In this document: positions 39,251 through 42,097 of the stretch, piece after piece | Numbering within the stretch: the first letter of the stretch is position 1 | How the letters are laid out: each line of letters begins with the position of its first letter | Source: a virus | DNA length: 42,097 bases | Direction: 5' to 3' (one strand) | Virus record (IMG/VR): IMGVR_UViG_3300032177_002703 | Coordinates: 1 to 42,097 of that record | Program-made: the position numbers and the translations under genes | Notes under the pieces: generated by a model | The model's database searches: none | What the model was told of the DNA's origin: nothing | The model's input: only the letters and a program-made list of their open reading frames with translations

Positions 39251-39949
39251 GTGTGGAGTAGAGATAAAATGGAAGTTACTATAGATGAAGTTGGTAGTGA
39301 GGGTGTCACACCTGTTAAGCATGAGTTAATATCAGAGTTGAGGATTAAGATTGATTCAATAGAAAGTCTTGTGGAGGAGTTAAGAACACAAGAACAAAAG
39401 TCTTTGTTTTGGGGTGGAGCAGCAATTCGTGAAACGGAGAGATTCAATAAATTTGAGAATATTGATTTAAGAAAGTGGAGGGCTCACTGTAATTTGTATG
39501 CTAAAGCAATAATGAAGTACCGTAAGGATTCTATGACAATACAAGGTATGCAAGATGTAGTGGCTGAAATTTATTCTTCATCAGTTATGAAAAATGAGGA
39601 ATTAAAGTTATTTTATGTAGAGCAGGTATTACAAACAACAGTTAGCGTTAAGGATATTGATAGTTTAAAATTAGAAGGAAAATATCAATCTAAATTACAA
39701 TCATTAAAGGAGGAGATGTATAGCTATACACAAAGTTTTGAAGAGATAATGGAAATTTATTATGATATGCAATCTGATAAAGAGCTGTTGGGGTTGGTGG
39801 CGGACGTCTTTAAAGCAAGAAGTTATTCATTATCAGGTATTAAACAGTTAACAGTAGGATTGGAGGGGGAGGGATTTCAAGTACCAAGAAGGACTGTTGA
39901 AGCCTTGGAAAGTATTGCTAAAAAGTTAGAAGATTTAAGTAAAAAATAA
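39251..39949 (+). CDS. helical coiled-coil hypothetical protein
   Basis: 232 residues. Long helical segments with heptads near residues 28-55 (LRIKIDSIESLVEELRTQEQ) and later LEALESIAKKLEDLS-like repeats. The GTG at 39251 has GGGGGTG 6 bases upstream; ATG 39269 is an alternative start giving 226 residues. Function unknown; it lies between a zinc-ribbon protein and a putative ssDNA-binding protein. Confidence 0.6.
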   Translation: MWSRDKMEVTIDEVGSEGVTPVKHELISELRIKIDSIESLVEELRTQEQKSLFWGGAAIRETERFNKFENIDLRKWRAHCNLYAKAIMKYRKDSMTIQGMQDVVAEIYSSSVMKNEELKLFYVEQVLQTTVSVKDIDSLKLEGKYQSKLQSLKEEMYSYTQSFEEIMEIYYDMQSDKELLGLVADVFKARSYSLSGIKQLTVGLEGEGFQVPRRTVEALESIAKKLEDLSKK

Positions 39950-39975
39950 TTTTAAAGTTTAAAGGAGGTAGAATT

Positions 39976-41226
39976 ATGAAAGATGGAAGAGTGATGGGGA
40001 TAGCTGCAGATAAGGACATGCAGCGAATTGAGGATAAATCTAGTGGTGGTTATCAAGTCAATTATAATTGGTATAGAATGTTACCAAAGGAAGATGGAGA
40101 GAAGGCGGACAATAGGTTGTATTGTGGTTTGTTTAAACCTTCTAGTTTTGCATATTTGGGAGAATGTGTTCCAAAAGATTTATATACTTATTATCTAAGA
40201 ATACCTCTACATTATTTGTATGATCCAATAGAGGGTAGAAATGTTCCTATAGTTTGTATTGATGGATTTAATGATGTAATAAAGACTTCTATTCCTGGTT
40301 CTGTTGGAGTACCATTTCCAGATCAAAGTTGTAAATATTGTGCTATGGAAAAGGGGTGGTGGAAAAAAGCAAATGAAAGAAGAGAGGCATTGGGCGGAAA
40401 GCAGGTACCTTATGAAACTCTAACAAAAGATGAGGATTGGATGCTGAAGAGAAATATGGCTAGAAGTTTTAAATCTTCAGATAGGTATTTCTTTTTAGTA
40501 TTGGATATTGATAAGTTGCTTGTAAATAAGCACATGGATGAGGATGAAGTTTTACAAATGCAACTGTATAATGGTTCTGAAACTATTTTTAAGAACTTGT
40601 ATCAAAAGGTGCATCTTGGATATAGTTTTTGGAATCTCGATGACCCTAAAATTTTAGTAATTCATAGGGATAATAAAAATGGAGCCCAAAGGCCAGATTA
40701 TGTTATCGAAATTGATCCTAGACCTTTGAAACTAACTGATGAGGTTAGAGAATTAATATTGTCAGAGGAGTTTTATCCAGATGTAATGAAAGAATTAGTT
40801 ATTCAAACATCAGAAGAACAGTTAGAGATGTTGAGGGCTAGAGAGGATGAAACATCTTTAATTGGTGTTGTAGTTCCTACAAAAGCCGCAACAATGATAG
40901 ATATTGGGGTTAAGGAGACAGTGGGATCTAAGCAATCAGAACCAAGTGGAATTAAATTAAGAACACAAATTAAAACTCAGAAAGTTGTAGAGGCATCAAA
41001 AGTAGAACCAAAAGTAGAACCAAAAGTAGAACCAAAAGTAGAATCAAAAGTAGAACCAAAAGTAGAACCAAAAGTAGAGGAAACAGTCACAAATATTGAG
41101 GGTGAAGTACTAGAGGAGAAGGAGGTGATAAAGGATTCAGAATCATTAGTTGAAAAATTAAATAGGGCCAGAAGGATAAAGAATGGAGCGGTAGAAGTTG
41201 GTGGAAAGCAATATAGATCATTTTAA
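39976..41226 (+). CDS. possible phage ssDNA-binding protein with KVEP repeat linker
   Basis: 416 residues. The body has a zinc-like CKYC, then DRYFFLVLDIDKLLV, TIFKNLYQKVHLGYSFWNLD and PKILVIHRDNKNG..., an order reminiscent of gp32-type OB-fold SSBs (zinc knuckle, then metal and DNA contact strands), but similarity is faint. Residues about 342-366 repeat KVEP, and a basic tail (KLNRARRIKNGAVEVGGKQY) follows. AAAGGAGG gives the ribosome site. Alternatives are a scaffold or another replication accessory. Confidence 0.45.
   Translation: MKDGRVMGIAADKDMQRIEDKSSGGYQVNYNWYRMLPKEDGEKADNRLYCGLFKPSSFAYLGECVPKDLYTYYLRIPLHYLYDPIEGRNVPIVCIDGFNDVIKTSIPGSVGVPFPDQSCKYCAMEKGWWKKANERREALGGKQVPYETLTKDEDWMLKRNMARSFKSSDRYFFLVLDIDKLLVNKHMDEDEVLQMQLYNGSETIFKNLYQKVHLGYSFWNLDDPKILVIHRDNKNGAQRPDYVIEIDPRPLKLTDEVRELILSEEFYPDVMKELVIQTSEEQLEMLRAREDETSLIGVVVPTKAATMIDIGVKETVGSKQSEPSGIKLRTQIKTQKVVEASKVEPKVEPKVEPKVESKVEPKVEPKVEETVTNIEGEVLEEKEVIKDSESLVEKLNRARRIKNGAVEVGGKQYRSF
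40998..41081 (+). repeat. 12-bp coding minisatellite (KVEP repeats)
   Basis: Seven tandem 12-base units beginning AAAAGTAGAACC (the fourth has TC for CC, the last diverges) encode KVEP repeated in frame. In-frame unit changes would alter linker length without breaking the gene. Confidence 0.95.
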
Positions 41227-41249
41227 CTGATAGAAGGGAGGATTAGAAT

Positions 41250-42097
41250 ATGGATATTAATGAAAGACATGAGAAGATGATTTATCCCTCTTGTAGGGTG
41301 CGAACAGACAAAGCTGGTGGTTCTGGAACCGTTGTTTTTTGTGAAAAAGATCAAAAGGAGGAGGGGGAATTTATTACCATAGTTTTAACAAATGCTCATG
41401 TTATAGACGGTGCAATATCTTATAAAAAGGATTGGGACAGTGTTATAAAGCAGAAGATTGATAGAGAGTTCTTGAGTAAAGTAGAAGTTGAGATATTTGA
41501 TTATGTTAATACATCGACAGTTAATTCTAGTAACACTTTTAAGGCGGATATTGTTGCATATGATAAAGAACATGATTTAGCATTGTTGAAGTTGGACTCC
41601 CCAAAGAAAGTAAATAATGTTGCAAAACTAATTCCAAAAGAAGATATAAAAAAGAAGATGAAACTTTGTACTCCGGTGGTAGTTGTTGGATGCAGCTTGC
41701 TGCATGATCCAATCCCCAATGAGGGCCAGATTACTTCTATTGGAGAGATAATTGATAATAAGAAGTACTGCATGACAAATGCAAACATTATTTTTGGTAA
41801 CTCTGGCGGTTCCGTGTATATTGAAACCACTGGAGAATTTATTGGAGTTCCATCTAGGGTCCAGACTTTGCAGTTAGGGTTTGGTCTTGATGTGGTGACA
41901 TGGATGGGATTTTTTGCTCATCCAGAGAGAGTATATGAGTTTTTTGATCAGCAGTTGTTTCAGTTCCTGTATGATGTAGGGGCAGATAATTTTCATGTCA
42001 CAATGGAAAAAAGAGAAAAGAGGCAGCATAAAGCTTTGTATAGAATTAAATCAACTGATGTCGATGAGGATATGAAATCCAAAGAAGCAGATGAATA
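41250..42097 (+). CDS. trypsin-like serine protease, 3' truncated by window edge
   Basis: About 282 codons are visible from ATG 41250 (AAGGGAGG 8 bases upstream); no stop before the right edge. The S1-fold triad is H50 (TNAHVI), D109 (EHDLALLKL) and S185 (GNSGGS), with oxyanion Gly residues. AGGSGTVVF starts the first beta barrel. The visible C-terminal part beyond the catalytic domain (from about residue 225, charged) could be a tail domain. HtrA-like PDZ is not seen. It could mature virion proteins or cut host proteins. Confidence 0.9.
   Translation, partial: MDINERHEKMIYPSCRVRTDKAGGSGTVVFCEKDQKEEGEFITIVLTNAHVIDGAISYKKDWDSVIKQKIDREFLSKVEVEIFDYVNTSTVNSSNTFKADIVAYDKEHDLALLKLDSPKKVNNVAKLIPKEDIKKKMKLCTPVVVVGCSLLHDPIPNEGQITSIGEIIDNKKYCMTNANIIFGNSGGSVYIETTGEFIGVPSRVQTLQLGFGLDVVTWMGFFAHPERVYEFFDQQLFQFLYDVGADNFHVTMEKREKRQHKALYRIKSTDVDEDMKSKEADE

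Noticed and set aside
1-42097. Window as a plasmid or integrated element
   Set aside because: No integrase, transposase, conjugation or plasmid maintenance genes; strand uniformity and gene content fit a large lytic phage better.

Overview
The window looks like part of the genome of a large, lytic-type tailed bacteriophage. All protein genes I can support lie on the + strand. They are tightly packed with many ATGA or TAATG stop/start overlaps, and the sequence is AT-rich with an A/G-rich coding strand. No ribosomal RNA, transposase, integrase or housekeeping gene is present. Strong AGGAGG-type ribosome binding sites and TTGACT-17-TATAAT promoters with an extended -10 suggest a Firmicute-like, low-GC host, but this is inference. 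No structural genes are visible; this is the metabolism, modification and replication arm.

Layout. (1) 1-7.8 kb: a nucleotide/small-molecule block with a truncated DegT-type aminotransferase, dNMP kinase, DNA methyltransferase, HAD phosphatase, group 4 glycosyltransferase, a divergent QueC-like PP-loop enzyme, a radical SAM enzyme and an EctB-like class III aminotransferase. (2) 7.8-15.7 kb: an SNF2-type helicase (an internal 68 bp of which is duplicated upstream), a cupin, a two-cluster ferredoxin, a pyrimidine-dimer-glycosylase-like protein, a nucleoside deaminase, several small proteins and NAD-dependent DNA ligase. (3) 15.66-16.23 kb: a non-coding block of 19-bp iterons, a 91-bp direct repeat and an almost pure A/T tract, which I read as a candidate replication origin. 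(4) 16.3-26.6 kb: HicB-like protein, RNA ligase, helicase loader, DnaB-like helicase, DnaG-like primase, sigma-like protein, family 4 uracil-DNA glycosylase and a bacterial-type sliding clamp. (5) 27.7-33.4 kb: a 7-deazaguanine DNA-modification cluster: QueC, a NusG paralogue, a Gfo/Idh/MocA oxidoreductase, a glycerol-1-phosphate-dehydrogenase-like protein, an unknown Cys-rich protein, a DpdA-type transglycosylase and FolE. (6) 33.4-42.1 kb: P-loop kinase, tRNA-Arg(UCU), family A DNA polymerase, SAM methyltransferase, DnaX, a possible ssDNA-binding protein and a trypsin-like protease cut by the right edge.

How it fits together. Loader, helicase, primase, polymerase, clamp, DnaX and ligase form a nearly self-sufficient bacterial-style replisome next to a plausible origin. 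FolE makes the pteridine precursor, QueC completes preQ0, and DpdA would exchange it for guanine in phage DNA. QueD and QueE are not seen and must come from the host or from elsewhere in the genome. The two dehydrogenase-like genes and the unknown protein lying between QueC and DpdA, plus the earlier block with a second QueC-like enzyme, glycosyltransferase, radical SAM enzyme and aminotransferase, raise the possibility of a further decorated 7-deazaguanine. That is the most interesting untested idea here.

Three near-identical strong promoters (before 12409, 13567 and 24188) probably drive early transcription, including that of the phage sigma-like gene. A NusG paralogue may add antitermination control over the modification operon.
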